A DNA stretch of 64,000 bases from Mariniphaga anaerophila (GTDB lineage Bacteria; Bacteroidota; Bacteroidia; Bacteroidales; Prolixibacteraceae), in assembly GCF_900129025.1 (NCBI RefSeq), contig NZ_FQUM01000003.1:434001-498000 (forward strand), given 5' to 3'. The stretch's first letter is position 1. Each line of letters begins with the position of its first letter. Positions 45,592 through 55,150 of the stretch are shown here, piece after piece. The translations under genes were made by a program, and so were the position numbers. The notes beneath the pieces are model-generated. The model was not told the origin of the DNA, did not search any database, and worked only from the letters and a program-made list of their open reading frames with translations.

Positions 45592-48168
45592 ATGAAAACA
45601 GACGACAAAAAAAATATCAATTGGCCGGAGAATGGCCAGCCAAATTGGAAAAAAATAATAGTTGAATCGCACCTTCCCGAAACACTCGAACCGCTACGCG
45701 AGCTTTCAAAAAACCTTTGGTGGGTTTGGAACTCACGCGCAATCGAGTTGTTCAAATACGTTGAACCAAAATTATGGGAAGAATTCGACAACAATCCGGT
45801 ATTGCTTCTGGAAGAAGTAAGTTACAAACGTTTTCAGGAACTGAACAACGACCAGCATTTTATGACTGAAATGCACCAGGTTTACGATCAGTTTAAAAAC
45901 TACATGGATGAAAGAAAAAACCTGGGAAGCCCGCAGGTTGCTTATTTCAGCATGGAATACGGATTGCACGATTCGTTAAAAATATATTCCGGAGGGTTGG
46001 GAATGCTGGCCGGAGACTACCTCAAAGAAGCCAGCGACATGAAAGTAAACCTTACTGCGGTGGGCTTGCTTTATCGCTACGGATATTTTAAACAGGTGCT
46101 GAATCTCCACGGAGAGCAAATGGCCAACTACGAATTCCAGGATTTTTCGAAAATTCCGGTTCAACCGGCGCTGGACGAAAACGGTGAATGGATAAAAGTA
46201 CAAGTAGATCTTCCCGGAAGAAAACTAACTGCCTGCGTATGGCAGGTTAATGTTGGCTCGGTAAAACTGTATCTTCTCGATGCCGACAATCCGGCAAACC
46301 AGGAGCAAGACAGGTCGGTTACCCACCATTTGTACGGCGGCGACAACGAGAACCGGTTAAAACAGGAAATTCTGCTTGGTATCGGAGGAATCAGGGCACT
46401 GAACAAATTGGGCTACAATTCAGAAATATTCCATTGTAACGAAGGGCACGCAGCTTTTATCGGGCTGGAACGGTTGTCTAATTACATGGAAAAATACCAA
46501 TTGAACTTTTTCGAAGCCAAAGAAGTTGTGAGAGCTTCAACTGTTTTCACCACACATACGCCTGTTCCTGCCGGGCACGATTCTTTCCACGAAAACATGT
46601 TCAAATATTACATGGATCCTGTCCCTAAAAGGCTGGGACTAAGCTGGGAAGATTTTGTGAGATTGGGCAAAGCCAACGTGCACGAAGACCATTTCAACAT
46701 GAGTTATCTGGCGTCCAACCTCTCGCAGGGAATTAACGGGGTAAGTAAACTCCACGGCGACGTAAGCAAAACAGTGCTAAAATCGCTTTACGAAGGATAC
46801 CTCGAAGAAGAGCTGGAAATTGGCTACGTAACAAACGGGGTTCACTACTCTACCTGGACTGCCAAAGAATGGAAAGCCATTCACAATGAGTACTTTGGGG
46901 AAGAATTTCCGAGAAATCAGCTTGATTTTGACGTATGGAGCAGAATTTACAAAGCTCCGGAAGAGCAAATCTGGAACCTCAGAAATACACTGAGAAAAAA
47001 ACTCATAAATTATATTAAAGCACGTTTCTCAGACAACTGGGTTAAACGAAACGAAAACCCGAAACTGATAACAGAAGTAATCGGAAAATTAAATCCGAAT
47101 GCACTTACAATCGGTTTTGCGCGCAGGTTTGCTACCTACAAAAGAGGTTACCTTTTATTCAGAAACCTCGAGCGGCTGTCTAAAATAGTAAATAACCCTG
47201 AACGGCCTGTACAGTTTATTTTTGCAGGAAAAGCGCACCCGGCAGACAAAGCGGGGCAAGACCTGATCAAATACATTGTTGATATTTCGAAACGGCCTGA
47301 ATTCAGGGGAAAAATTTTGTTCATCCAGAATTACGACATCAACCTGGCAAAAATGCTGCTTCAGGGTGTAGATGTTTGGCTGAACACTCCCACCCGTCCG
47401 CTGGAAGCCTCGGGCACCAGTGGAATGAAAGGAGTAATGAACGGCACGTTGCATTTCTCTGTCCTCGATGGATGGTGGGTAGAAGGTTACCGCAAAGACT
47501 CAGGCTGGGCACTTCCTGCCGAACGCACCTACGAAGTGCAGGATTTCCAGGATGAGCTGGATGCCGAAACCATATACAATATACTTGAAGAAGAAATAAT
47601 CCACACGTTTTACGACAGAAATAAAGAGGGAGTTTCGGTTGAGTGGGTTGATACCATTAAAAATACAATTGCCCAGGTGGCACCCCATTTCACAACCGGC
47701 AGAATGATGCAGGATTACCACACCCGGTATTATCTGCCTCAACTCGAACGAACAAATAATATTAAGAACGAAAACTTCAAATGGGCAAAAGAACTGGCTG
47801 CCTGGAAACAAAAGGTAAGCTCGGTATGGAACGAAATTGAAGTGTTGAACATTAACGTGGCCGAAGGTGTAAACAATATGATGACAGTAGGCCGGGAATA
47901 TCCCATAAACGTTGAGGTTAACCTGAAAGGATTGTCGGGCAACGATATTGGGCTGGAGTTGATTGTTGTTGAAAACGGCGTTGAAGAAAAGCCTCAAATT
48001 GTAGAGCGGCTGGATTTTAACGTAAAAAGTTGCGAAAATTCTATTTGTCAATACATTCTTAATTATAGTCCGGTTCATCCGGGTTCGTTCAATTACGGAC
48101 TCAGGCTTTATCCGAAAAATGAAGGTCTCCCCCACAGACAAGATTTCAAATACGTGAAATGGTTGTAA
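45592..48168 (+). CDS. glgP: Alpha-glucan (glycogen/maltodextrin) phosphorylase, DUF3417-containing
   Basis: The 858-residue GT35 enzyme releases glucose 1-phosphate from alpha-glucans. An N-terminal DUF3417 domain (LRELSKNLWWVWNSRAIELF) is typical of the short bacterial/archaeal branch. The catalytic part has IYSGGLGMLAGDYLKEASD, HCNEGHAAF, FTTHTPVPAGHD, GFARRFATYKR and the PLP lysine in ASGTSGMKGVMNG. A C-terminal domain of about 150 residues follows. It starts 119 bases after the GH57 gene and is 12 bases before the XRE-cupin gene. Confidence 0.95.
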   Translation: MKTDDKKNINWPENGQPNWKKIIVESHLPETLEPLRELSKNLWWVWNSRAIELFKYVEPKLWEEFDNNPVLLLEEVSYKRFQELNNDQHFMTEMHQVYDQFKNYMDERKNLGSPQVAYFSMEYGLHDSLKIYSGGLGMLAGDYLKEASDMKVNLTAVGLLYRYGYFKQVLNLHGEQMANYEFQDFSKIPVQPALDENGEWIKVQVDLPGRKLTACVWQVNVGSVKLYLLDADNPANQEQDRSVTHHLYGGDNENRLKQEILLGIGGIRALNKLGYNSEIFHCNEGHAAFIGLERLSNYMEKYQLNFFEAKEVVRASTVFTTHTPVPAGHDSFHENMFKYYMDPVPKRLGLSWEDFVRLGKANVHEDHFNMSYLASNLSQGINGVSKLHGDVSKTVLKSLYEGYLEEELEIGYVTNGVHYSTWTAKEWKAIHNEYFGEEFPRNQLDFDVWSRIYKAPEEQIWNLRNTLRKKLINYIKARFSDNWVKRNENPKLITEVIGKLNPNALTIGFARRFATYKRGYLLFRNLERLSKIVNNPERPVQFIFAGKAHPADKAGQDLIKYIVDISKRPEFRGKILFIQNYDINLAKMLLQGVDVWLNTPTRPLEASGTSGMKGVMNGTLHFSVLDGWWVEGYRKDSGWALPAERTYEVQDFQDELDAETIYNILEEEIIHTFYDRNKEGVSVEWVDTIKNTIAQVAPHFTTGRMMQDYHTRYYLPQLERTNNIKNENFKWAKELAAWKQKVSSVWNEIEVLNINVAEGVNNMMTVGREYPINVEVNLKGLSGNDIGLELIVVENGVEEKPQIVERLDFNVKSCENSICQYILNYSPVHPGSFNYGLRLYPKNEGLPHRQDFKYVKWL

Positions 48169-48180
48169 AAATTCAATAAA

Positions 48181-48753
48181 ATGAGTAAGAAAATTCTGGG
48201 GGAAAAAATCAAAAAATACCGCGAATTCAGGCAAATCAGCAGAAAAGACCTCGCCTTAAAAGCTAACCTCGACGAAGAACAACTCGAAAAAGTTGAAGAC
48301 AAAGGAGTCATGCCTTCTTTGGGGCATCTCATAAAAATTTCCAGGGCGCTTGGCGTACGTATTGGTACTTTTCTCGACGGACAGGAACAAATTGGCCCTG
48401 CAATAATGAGAGCAGGAGAGGAAAAATCGAGCATGAGTTTCTCAACAAAAGACGACTCCACGCGCGAACACCTTAACTTTTTCTCATTGGCGCAGGACAA
48501 AGCCGGAAGGCACATGGAACCTTTTATTGTTGATATTGAACCGTCGAAAGAATCAGACTACAAACTTTCGTCGCACGAAGGAGAAGAGTTCATGTATGTT
48601 TTGGAAGGAAGCATCGAAGTCAATTACGGCAAAGATGTTTTTCAGATAAATAAAGGAGATACAATTTACCTTGATTCTGTTGTAGAACACAACGTTCATG
48701 CAGCAAACAACCAACCGGCAAAATTACTTGCCGTTGTGTATACTCCTGTTTAA
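48181..48753 (+). CDS. XRE-family regulator with C-terminal cupin domain
   Basis: The 190-residue protein has an N-terminal helix-turn-helix (about 8-62; KIKKYREFRQISRKDLALKA, then SLGHLIKISRALGVRI) and a C-terminal cupin barrel (about 110-188) with HEGEEFMYVLEGSIEVNYG and GDTIYLDSVVEHNVHA. The cupin should bind a small ligand and control DNA binding. It lies between glgP and an acyl-CoA synthetase gene that starts 34 bases later, and this pairing with an AMP-forming ligase suggests control of that gene. Confidence 0.88.
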   Translation: MSKKILGEKIKKYREFRQISRKDLALKANLDEEQLEKVEDKGVMPSLGHLIKISRALGVRIGTFLDGQEQIGPAIMRAGEEKSSMSFSTKDDSTREHLNFFSLAQDKAGRHMEPFIVDIEPSKESDYKLSSHEGEEFMYVLEGSIEVNYGKDVFQINKGDTIYLDSVVEHNVHAANNQPAKLLAVVYTPV

Positions 48754-48787
48754 ACTTTTACCAAAAATCTTTTGAACTTTTAACTTC

Positions 48788-50440
48788 ATGCAGTTACTTG
48801 ATTATACACTCGGCGGGATACTGGAGAAGTGGGCCATTGAAACTCCTGAAAAGGAATTCATGGTTTATCCCGACCGAAACCTGCGTTTTACATATGCGCA
48901 GTTTAACAAACGGGTTGACAACCTGGCCAAAGGGCTTTTATACATTGGGGTGCGCCCCGGAGATAAAGTCGGAATATGGGCAAAAAATGTACCCGACTGG
49001 ACTACATTTTTATTTGCAGCGGCAAAAATCGGAGCTGTTCTGGTAACAGTAAACACCAGCTATAAATTATCGGAGCTGGAGTACCTGTTAAAAAATGCCG
49101 ACATAAATACGCTTTGCCTTGCCGATGGTTACCGCGACAGTGATTTCGTAAAAATGGTTTTTGAACTTGTTCCCGAATTAAGAGAACAAGCTCGAGGAGA
49201 TCTGAAAACAGAGATATTTCCAGAACTGAAAAACATTGTTTTTATCGGACAGGAAAAACATCGCGGAATGTACAACACCGCAGAACTCATCCTGCTGGGA
49301 AGCCATGTTGATGATGTAGATCTGGAAAACATTAAAGAAAATATAAGTTGCCACGATGTGGTAAATATGCAATATACTTCAGGAACAACAGGGTTTCCGA
49401 AAGGTGTAATGCTTTCCCATCACAATATTCTGAACAACGGATTTGCAACCGGCGAGTGCATGAAATATACTTCGGATGAAAAACTCCTGGTTTGCGTTCC
49501 AATGTTTCATTGTTTTGGGTGCGTGCTGGCACTGTGCGCCATTATCACGCACGGAGCTACCATGGTTTTTAACGAAGAATTTGAACCGCTCATGGTTCTG
49601 GCATCGGTACACAAAGAAAAGTGCACGGCACTTTACGGAGTTCCTACCATGTTTATTGCCGAGCTGCACCATCCGATGTTCGACATGTTCGATCTGAGTT
49701 CACTGCGGACTGGGATTATGGCCGGTGCGCTCTGCCCCATCGAAACCATGAACCAGGTGATGACCAAGATGTACATGAAAGACATCATCATTGTTTATGG
49801 ATTGACCGAATCGTCGCCCGGTATGACGGCCACGCGCACACATAACTCTCCCGAAGTTCGTGCCACCACTGTTGGATACGAATTCCCGGACGTGGAAGTA
49901 AAAATAGTAAACCCGGAGACCGGAGAAGAGTGCCAGGCTGAAGAGCAGGGAGAAATTTGTTGTCGTGGCTACAACGTTATGAAAGGCTACTACAAAAACC
50001 CGGAAGCCACTGCAAAAGTAATCGATAAAGACGGATGGCTGCACTCCGGAGACCTTGCCGTAAAAACAAAAGATGGCTTTTTCAGAATTACCGGGCGCAT
50101 AAAAGACATGATCATACGAGGGGGAGAAAATATTTATCCGCGCGAAATTGAAAACTTTTTGTACCGGCTTCCACAAATTGAAACCGTAGAAGTTGCCGCT
50201 GTTCCAAGTCCCAAATATGGCGAACAGGTAGGTGCTTTTATCAGACTAAAAGAAGGACAAAGTATTACGGAAGAGGAGATAAAGGATTTCTGCCGTGGAC
50301 AAATTGCTCGTTTTAAAATTCCGAAGTACATCTTTTTTATTGATGAGTTTCCGATGACTGCCAGCGGAAAAATTCAGAAATATAAATTGAGCGAACTAAG
50401 TGCTGAAATTTGCAAAACAAAAGGAATTGAAATAATATAA
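48788..50440 (+). CDS. AMP-forming acyl-CoA synthetase (fatty-acid-CoA ligase family)
   Basis: The 550-residue adenylate-forming enzyme has [18 protein letters not shown] (phosphate loop), [20 protein letters not shown], and the C-terminal [24 protein letters not shown] and [11 protein letters not shown] with the catalytic lysine. It belongs to the medium/long-chain acyl-CoA synthetase group (similar in layout to FadK/acsF); acetate or propionate specificity cannot be excluded. It follows the XRE-cupin regulator and precedes pyrH by 14 bases. Confidence 0.9.
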   Translation: MQLLDYTLGGILEKWAIETPEKEFMVYPDRNLRFTYAQFNKRVDNLAKGLLYIGVRPGDKVGIWAKNVPDWTTFLFAAAKIGAVLVTVNTSYKLSELEYLLKNADINTLCLADGYRDSDFVKMVFELVPELREQARGDLKTEIFPELKNIVFIGQEKHRGMYNTAELILLGSHVDDVDLENIKENISCHDVVNMQYTSGTTGFPKGVMLSHHNILNNGFATGECMKYTSDEKLLVCVPMFHCFGCVLALCAIITHGATMVFNEEFEPLMVLASVHKEKCTALYGVPTMFIAELHHPMFDMFDLSSLRTGIMAGALCPIETMNQVMTKMYMKDIIIVYGLTESSPGMTATRTHNSPEVRATTVGYEFPDVEVKIVNPETGEECQAEEQGEICCRGYNVMKGYYKNPEATAKVIDKDGWLHSGDLAVKTKDGFFRITGRIKDMIIRGGENIYPREIENFLYRLPQIETVEVAAVPSPKYGEQVGAFIRLKEGQSITEEEIKDFCRGQIARFKIPKYIFFIDEFPMTASGKIQKYKLSELSAEICKTKGIEII

Positions 50441-50454
50441 AATCGATTTTACCC

Positions 50455-51162
50455 ATGATAAAATACAAACGCATATTACTGAAGTTGAGTGGAGAATCGC
50501 TAATGGGCGGCCAAAAATACGGAATCGACGAAGTTCGCCTTAACGATTATGCAGAACAAATTGCAGAACTGGCCAACATGGGCGTTCAGGTTGGAATTGT
50601 AATTGGCGGGGGAAATATTTTCAGAGGACTCAGTGGAACAAGCAAAGGGTTCGACCGGGTTAAAGGAGACCAGATGGGAATGATGGCCACTGTGATAAAC
50701 AGCCTGGCACTTAGCTCTGCACTAAAAACGAAAGGAATTTCAGGGCGGGTGTTTACCGCCATTCGGATGGAGCCGATTGGCGAATATTACGCGAAAGAAA
50801 AAGCCATTGCAGCAATGAAAAATGGAGAAATAGCAATCATTTCCGGCGGAACAGGAAATCCATTTTTTACAACAGATACTGCAAGCGCACTGCGTGCGGT
50901 AGAAATTGAAGCAGAAATTATGTTTAAAGGAACCCGTGTTGACGGCGTTTACACAGCAGACCCAGAGAAAGATCCAAAAGCAAAAAAGTTCGATCGAATT
51001 AGTTTCGACGAGATTTATAACCGTAACCTGCGCATTATGGATCTCACGGCAACAGCGCTGTGTAAAGAAAATAACCTGCCGGTCATGGTCTTTAACATGG
51101 ATCAAAAAGGGAACCTCAAAAAAGTGATTACAGGAGAAAATATAGGCACGGTAGTTTATTGA
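50455..51162 (+). CDS. pyrH: UMP kinase
   Basis: The 235-residue amino-acid-kinase-fold enzyme phosphorylates UMP for pyrimidine nucleotide synthesis. Motifs are LKLSGESLMGG, GIVIGGGNIFRG, GDQMGMMATVINSLAL, and GTRVDGVYTADPEKDP. The length is normal. It follows the acyl-CoA synthetase gene by 14 bases and precedes frr, the common pyrH-frr order, though frr has its own promoter element here. Confidence 0.96.
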   Translation: MIKYKRILLKLSGESLMGGQKYGIDEVRLNDYAEQIAELANMGVQVGIVIGGGNIFRGLSGTSKGFDRVKGDQMGMMATVINSLALSSALKTKGISGRVFTAIRMEPIGEYYAKEKAIAAMKNGEIAIISGGTGNPFFTTDTASALRAVEIEAEIMFKGTRVDGVYTADPEKDPKAKKFDRISFDEIYNRNLRIMDLTATALCKENNLPVMVFNMDQKGNLKKVITGENIGTVVY

Positions 51163-51226
51163 ACACGATTTTTACGGGAAGCCCACAATTTAAAATCAAA
51201 AAATTTTCGTGTAACTATATTTTTTC

Positions 51227-51234
51227 TATATTTG
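51227..51234 (+). promoter_or_regulatory. -7 promoter element of frr
   Basis: TATATTTG followed by C matches TAnnTTTG; TTTC (51205-51208), 18 bases upstream, is a possible -33 element. The leader to the ATG at 51276 is about 35 bases. Confidence 0.6.
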
Positions 51235-51275
51235 CTATTGAACCAAAAGTATGGAATACATACAGCACTTGACCA

Positions 51276-51839
51276 ATGCAAGAAGAAGTAGATTTTATTA
51301 TTGATTATTGTAAAGACAAAATGCTGGGTGCTATTAAGCATCTGGAAAAAGAGTTAACTGGCATCAGGGCAGGAAAAGCCTCCCCTTCGATGATAGAAAG
51401 TGTTCAGGTTGAGTATTATGGAGCGCTTACTCCGCTCAATCAGGTTTCTAACGTCAGCACCCCGGATGCCCGCACAATTGCAATTCAACCCTGGGAAAAA
51501 AATTTGATTCCTGTTATAGAAAAAGCTATATTAGCAGCCAATTTAGGTTTCAATCCTGATAATAACGGTGAAATTATCCGTATAAACATTCCGGCTTTAA
51601 CAGAAGAAAGAAGGAAGCAGCTTGTTAAGCAAGCCAGTCAGGAAGGCGAAACGGCTAAGGTCAGCATCCGCGCTGCAAGAAAAGAGGCAAACGAAAGTTT
51701 GAAGAAATTACTGAAAGACGGTTTATCGGAAGACGTTGAAAAAGATGCTGAGGCAGAGGTTCAAACCGTTACAAACGAATACGGCAAAAAAGTCGACACT
51801 TTAGTGGAAGCTAAAGAAAAAGACATTATGACGATATAA
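51276..51839 (+). CDS. frr: Ribosome recycling factor
   Basis: The 187-residue protein splits post-termination ribosomes with EF-G. Family landmarks are ELTGIRAGKASPSMIESVQVEYYG, STPDARTIAIQPWEK, NIPALTEERRKQLVKQ and SIRAARKEANESLKKL. The length is typical. It follows pyrH by 113 bases and ends 53 bases before a strong terminator. Confidence 0.96.
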   Translation: MQEEVDFIIDYCKDKMLGAIKHLEKELTGIRAGKASPSMIESVQVEYYGALTPLNQVSNVSTPDARTIAIQPWEKNLIPVIEKAILAANLGFNPDNNGEIIRINIPALTEERRKQLVKQASQEGETAKVSIRAARKEANESLKKLLKDGLSEDVEKDAEAEVQTVTNEYGKKVDTLVEAKEKDIMTI

Positions 51840-51892
51840 TTGTTTCTAGTTTTCTGTTTTCTGAACATTGTTTAATTGTTTTCATGGCTTTG

Positions 51893-51920
51893 AGGCAGCT
51901 TGTAGAAGCTGCCTTTTTTT
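51893..51920 (+). terminator. Rho-independent terminator after frr
   Basis: A perfect 9-bp stem AGGCAGCTT / AAGCTGCCT with a 4-base loop runs into TTTTTTT. Confidence 0.9.
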
Positions 51921-51932
51921 AGGCCTTCCCCG

Positions 51933-51964
51933 AAAATAAAAAAACCCGCCGTAAAGGCAGGTTT
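51933..51964 (-). terminator. Rho-independent terminator of the redox/glycan operon
   Basis: On the minus strand AAACCTGCC / GGCGGGTTT (one U-G pair, 5-base loop) is followed by TTTTTATTTT. It lies 23 bases beyond the stop of the 84-residue gene and closes the minus-strand unit that begins at 58024. Confidence 0.85.
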
Positions 51965-51987
51965 CTATCGCAATCGAAAGTGCTTTT

Positions 51988-52242
51988 TTATTTCTTCTTT
52001 TTTTTCATTGCCAGGTAGCCGGCAACTGCAATTACTATTACAACAATTACAATAATAATTACAGTGGTATTTCCCGAGCCCGAACTTTGAGCCCCTTCGG
52101 CGAGCAAATCCTGATCCATATAAGAACTATCCTGAACGCCCAGATTATCAATATAAGTTCCTTCATCCTGCGCCATCAGCAAGTAAGGAAAGCTCAAAAC
52201 ACCGGCAACAACTGTTGCTAAAAATCTTTTAAATGCTTTCAT
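51988..52242 (-). CDS. Small envelope protein with signal peptide and C-terminal membrane anchor
   Basis: The 84-residue protein has a signal peptide (1 to about 25, cleavage near LLMAQ), an acidic exported segment of about 30 residues (DEGTYIDNLGVQDSSYMDQD), a Ser/Gly linker (GAQSSGSGN), a membrane helix (TVIIIVIVVIVIAVAGYLA) and a five-lysine end. The layout (signal, short ectodomain, hydrophobic helix, basic tail) resembles sorting-signal or tail-anchored proteins, though no LPXTG or PEP motif is present. It follows the GT-C gene by 38 bases and ends the operon. I do not recognise a family. It may be a target or small partner of the glycosyltransferases. Confidence 0.7.
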   Translation of the reverse strand: MKAFKRFLATVVAGVLSFPYLLMAQDEGTYIDNLGVQDSSYMDQDLLAEGAQSSGSGNTTVIIIVIVVIVIAVAGYLAMKKKKK

Positions 52243-52280
52243 CTCTAATCAAAATTATGGTTATACTTTATGGTTACTTT

Positions 52281-54233
52281 TCAATTCATTTTACTTTTCA
52301 CATCATCGAGCAAACGCTTTGCAGGAAGATACCTTGGATTTATTGCAAGTAGCTTTGTCAGCTCAGCAAAAGACTTACTATAATCTCCGATACTATATAA
52401 ATAGGTAGCCTTCACCAAAAACAACGGTTCAAAATAAGGATGTATTTTCCGCCCCTCATTTAAAGCGGTCTCAAATCCGGGCACATCGCCCATTGCCAAC
52501 TTTGCTTTTGCCAAATTCACAAACAACCAAACATTATTCGGCTCCTGTTTTATTGCCATTTCAAGCAAAGCTGTACCGTGCTGCAAATTTCCGTTTTTTA
52601 TTTCAGAAATACCTTGAAAATCTGTTTTTTCTGGTCGTTTCACTAAAACTGCCACCGGATTACCACAATGGTAATATGTTTTTATAACACCAGACGGTGT
52701 CCAGTTATTGTTCTTTAGCAAAAACGGATGGAGATAATTTACACCGAAAACAGCGTAATCCCAGTCATTTGAACTCCGCTCCAGAAACCGGGTGTATTGA
52801 TATTTTATATTGGAATGTCTTTCGAAATAATTGGACAAATTGCAATTCATGGCCACAATAACATTCTCTCCATTTGCCATATCTATCACATCTTCTGCGG
52901 GCGACTTTACCGCGTGAAAATAGTAATCGTATTCATATTCGCCCCAGGCATTTTTATTTCCACCAATCAGCGGATTAAAGTAAATATAATCAACCGGAAA
53001 AGTTACTGCCTGATGCTTCAGCGGCAGAACAAGCAAAACAAAAAAAAACGCATACACTGCGTAAGACATTTTTCTGTTGCTCTTTTCCACCATTTTTATT
53101 AATCGAGATATTCCGATTACAGCAAGAATTGTCACAGGCGGCAAAATAAACAACATCTGCCTTACTCCGCTATACAAATTAGCGCCAATTGCCAACACAT
53201 AAAAAAAAGGAAAAACGAAAGCAAACAGCACAAAGCCTTCTTTCAACGCCTGATGCAAAGCTTTATCTTTAAAAAAAATCTGTTTAACGAATTGCCACAA
53301 ATAAACAATAATGCCTCCCAACACAAATAGAGGAGTCGAAATCAGCAACCACTTGGGCAAATAATACCACGGCAGTTGAGTACTCCACAATTGCTCGCCT
53401 TCAAAAATCTGACGGATGCTCACTTTGTAGTGTTCCATCACCCTCAAACTTTCAACCGGATGTACAAAAACATTTTGCAAGGCATAGGGCCAGAACAACA
53501 ATCCTGCAAAATAACCTATAAGCAGTATTGCAGCACCCTGGCCCAACAGCCTCACAAAAACGGGTCTAGTTGAAACTATTTGTTTCAGGCAAAAAGGCTT
53601 CAAAACAAAATATAATATGATACTTAATCCTAAATAAGCAAAGAGGATAAACCCACCTGCTCTCACAGACACGGTAAATGCAATGGCAAGTCCAAGCAAG
53701 ACTGTTGTTTTCCAGCTCACGCGGGGAAGTTCCTCTAAAAAACGAATAATAAAATACAAGCCGGCCATGTACCCGGCGGCGAACGGTATATCTTTTAAAT
53801 TGCCAAAAGCTTGTCCGAAAAGCCTTGGCATAAACACCAGAGCCAACACACTCACAACTGCAACGCTCCAGTTTTCGGAGATTCTATGTGCCAGAAATCC
53901 GGAAAACAACAGCAACAACCAAAAGAAAAAAGCTCCGGCAAAATGTCTGGTTAAAAACTCATTTTCTATTCTGAACGCCCGATTAATAAGCGCAGTGAGA
54001 TTATCAACAGACTGCCCGTAATATTTCAAATTTGTGTTCGGGGTGTTTAAACAGCTTTCATCTGCCCCAAGCGAGAAATACCAATTTACAACTTTTTTGG
54101 CATGCGGATAATGCAATTGCTCGTCTACATTTACAGCGGCATGCGGAGCTAATACCGCCAGTGCAACTGCCAGCAGAAGCATTAGTGCCCAAAAAGCGCT
54201 TTTCCCGGTCAATATGTGTATCGGACTATTCAT
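52281..54233 (-). CDS. GT-C (GT39/ArnT-like) membrane glycosyltransferase with C-terminal TPR repeats
   Basis: The 650-residue protein has an N-terminal helix followed by a loop with NVDEQLHY (D37, E38), the acidic pair expected in the first periplasmic loop of GT-C enzymes, and about ten further membrane helices to about residue 420. A soluble periplasmic part follows, and the last 100 residues form TPR-like repeats (GNLQHGTALLEMAIKQEPNNVW, GDYSKSFAELTKLLAINPRYL). It probably transfers a sugar from a polyprenyl phosphate carrier to an exported acceptor. The ATG at 54233 overlaps the upstream GT2 gene by 8 bases; a TTG at 54248 would increase the overlap. The pairing with GT2 is typical of carrier-dependent glycosylation. 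Confidence 0.8.
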   Translation of the reverse strand: MNSPIHILTGKSAFWALMLLLAVALAVLAPHAAVNVDEQLHYPHAKKVVNWYFSLGADESCLNTPNTNLKYYGQSVDNLTALINRAFRIENEFLTRHFAGAFFFWLLLLFSGFLAHRISENWSVAVVSVLALVFMPRLFGQAFGNLKDIPFAAGYMAGLYFIIRFLEELPRVSWKTTVLLGLAIAFTVSVRAGGFILFAYLGLSIILYFVLKPFCLKQIVSTRPVFVRLLGQGAAILLIGYFAGLLFWPYALQNVFVHPVESLRVMEHYKVSIRQIFEGEQLWSTQLPWYYLPKWLLISTPLFVLGGIIVYLWQFVKQIFFKDKALHQALKEGFVLFAFVFPFFYVLAIGANLYSGVRQMLFILPPVTILAVIGISRLIKMVEKSNRKMSYAVYAFFFVLLVLPLKHQAVTFPVDYIYFNPLIGGNKNAWGEYEYDYYFHAVKSPAEDVIDMANGENVIVAMNCNLSNYFERHSNIKYQYTRFLERSSNDWDYAVFGVNYLHPFLLKNNNWTPSGVIKTYYHCGNPVAVLVKRPEKTDFQGISEIKNGNLQHGTALLEMAIKQEPNNVWLFVNLAKAKLAMGDVPGFETALNEGRKIHPYFEPLFLVKATYLYSIGDYSKSFAELTKLLAINPRYLPAKRLLDDVKSKMN

Positions 54234-55140
54234 AAACTTTCTGAACAAAATAGAGCGGCCTGCCTTGAACCTCTTTAAAAATGCGGTATATATATTCGCC
54301 TATTAATCCTAAAAATGTAAGCTGAACCGAGCCGAAAAAACTAATTGCCAAGAACATGGACGACCATCCGATGGGCGCCAACCCCAGCACTTTTGACACC
54401 AAAGTATACACAATAGCTGCCAAAAATATAAGTACCCCGAGAATTCCCAGGTACAAACAAACTCTGATAGGCCATTTCGAAAACGAATAAATAGCATCTG
54501 CTGCCAGAGCGAACAGTTTACGGCGGCTCATTTTAGCGGCGCCTTTCAACCGGTCGGGGCGGTCGTATAAAATAAACTCGTGGTTAAACCCGATAAAATT
54601 CCGAATTCCGGGCAGGTAACGGTTTCTTTCTGAAAATTGTAAGATAGCACGATGTGCCTCTTTGTTCAAGATGCAAAAGTTTCCTGTTTGGGCAACTTGC
54701 TGCCCTCCGGTAAGTTTATCGAAAATCCGATGAAAAATATTAATGTACACCCTTTTAGAAAATTTCTCATTGCGCGCTTCGCGCACAGCGGAAACAATAT
54801 CAGTTCCTGAAGACTTTATTTTTTCGAAAAGGACAGGAACCAAATCCGGAGGATCCTGAAAATCTCCATCCATCATCACCACGTATTCACCTTTCGCATA
54901 TTCAATGCCGGCCGTCATTGCAGCCTGCAACCCAAAATTTCGCGAAAGCGAAAGGATTTTCAACCCACTGTGCTTTTCTTTAAAGCGCAACAGTTTATGC
55001 AGGGTTTGATCAGTGCTTCCATCATCAACACAAACTACCTCAAACTCCTCCCCTGTCTGGGGAAGCTCGGTCCAGAGTTCTTCGAGCAATTGTTCAACCA
55101 ACTGCTCTTCGTTTAATAATGGAATAACAACTGAAATCAT
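54226..55140 (-). CDS. GT2 polyprenyl-phosphate glycosyltransferase (DPM1/GtrB type)
   Basis: The 304-residue protein has a GT-A domain with VVIPLLNEEQLVEQLLEEL, VCVDDGSTD, LSRNFGLQAAMTAGI, and a DGD metal motif (91-93) in MMDGDFQDPPDL, then two C-terminal membrane helices (about 232-255 and 268-292) as in GtrB/PglD-like dolichol- or undecaprenyl-phosphate sugar synthases. It should charge the lipid carrier with a single sugar on the cytosolic face for the GT-C enzyme encoded downstream. It starts 10 bases after the Gfo/Idh/MocA gene and overlaps the next gene by 8 bases. Confidence 0.88.
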   Translation of the reverse strand: MISVVIPLLNEEQLVEQLLEELWTELPQTGEEFEVVCVDDGSTDQTLHKLLRFKEKHSGLKILSLSRNFGLQAAMTAGIEYAKGEYVVMMDGDFQDPPDLVPVLFEKIKSSGTDIVSAVREARNEKFSKRVYINIFHRIFDKLTGGQQVAQTGNFCILNKEAHRAILQFSERNRYLPGIRNFIGFNHEFILYDRPDRLKGAAKMSRRKLFALAADAIYSFSKWPIRVCLYLGILGVLIFLAAIVYTLVSKVLGLAPIGWSSMFLAISFFGSVQLTFLGLIGEYIYRIFKEVQGRPLYFVQKVYE

Positions 55141-55150
55141 GGTTTACAAT

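Noticed and set aside
51988-52242. LPXTG or PEP-CTERM sortase substrate
   Set aside because: The anchor layout is similar, but neither sorting motif is present before the hydrophobic helix.
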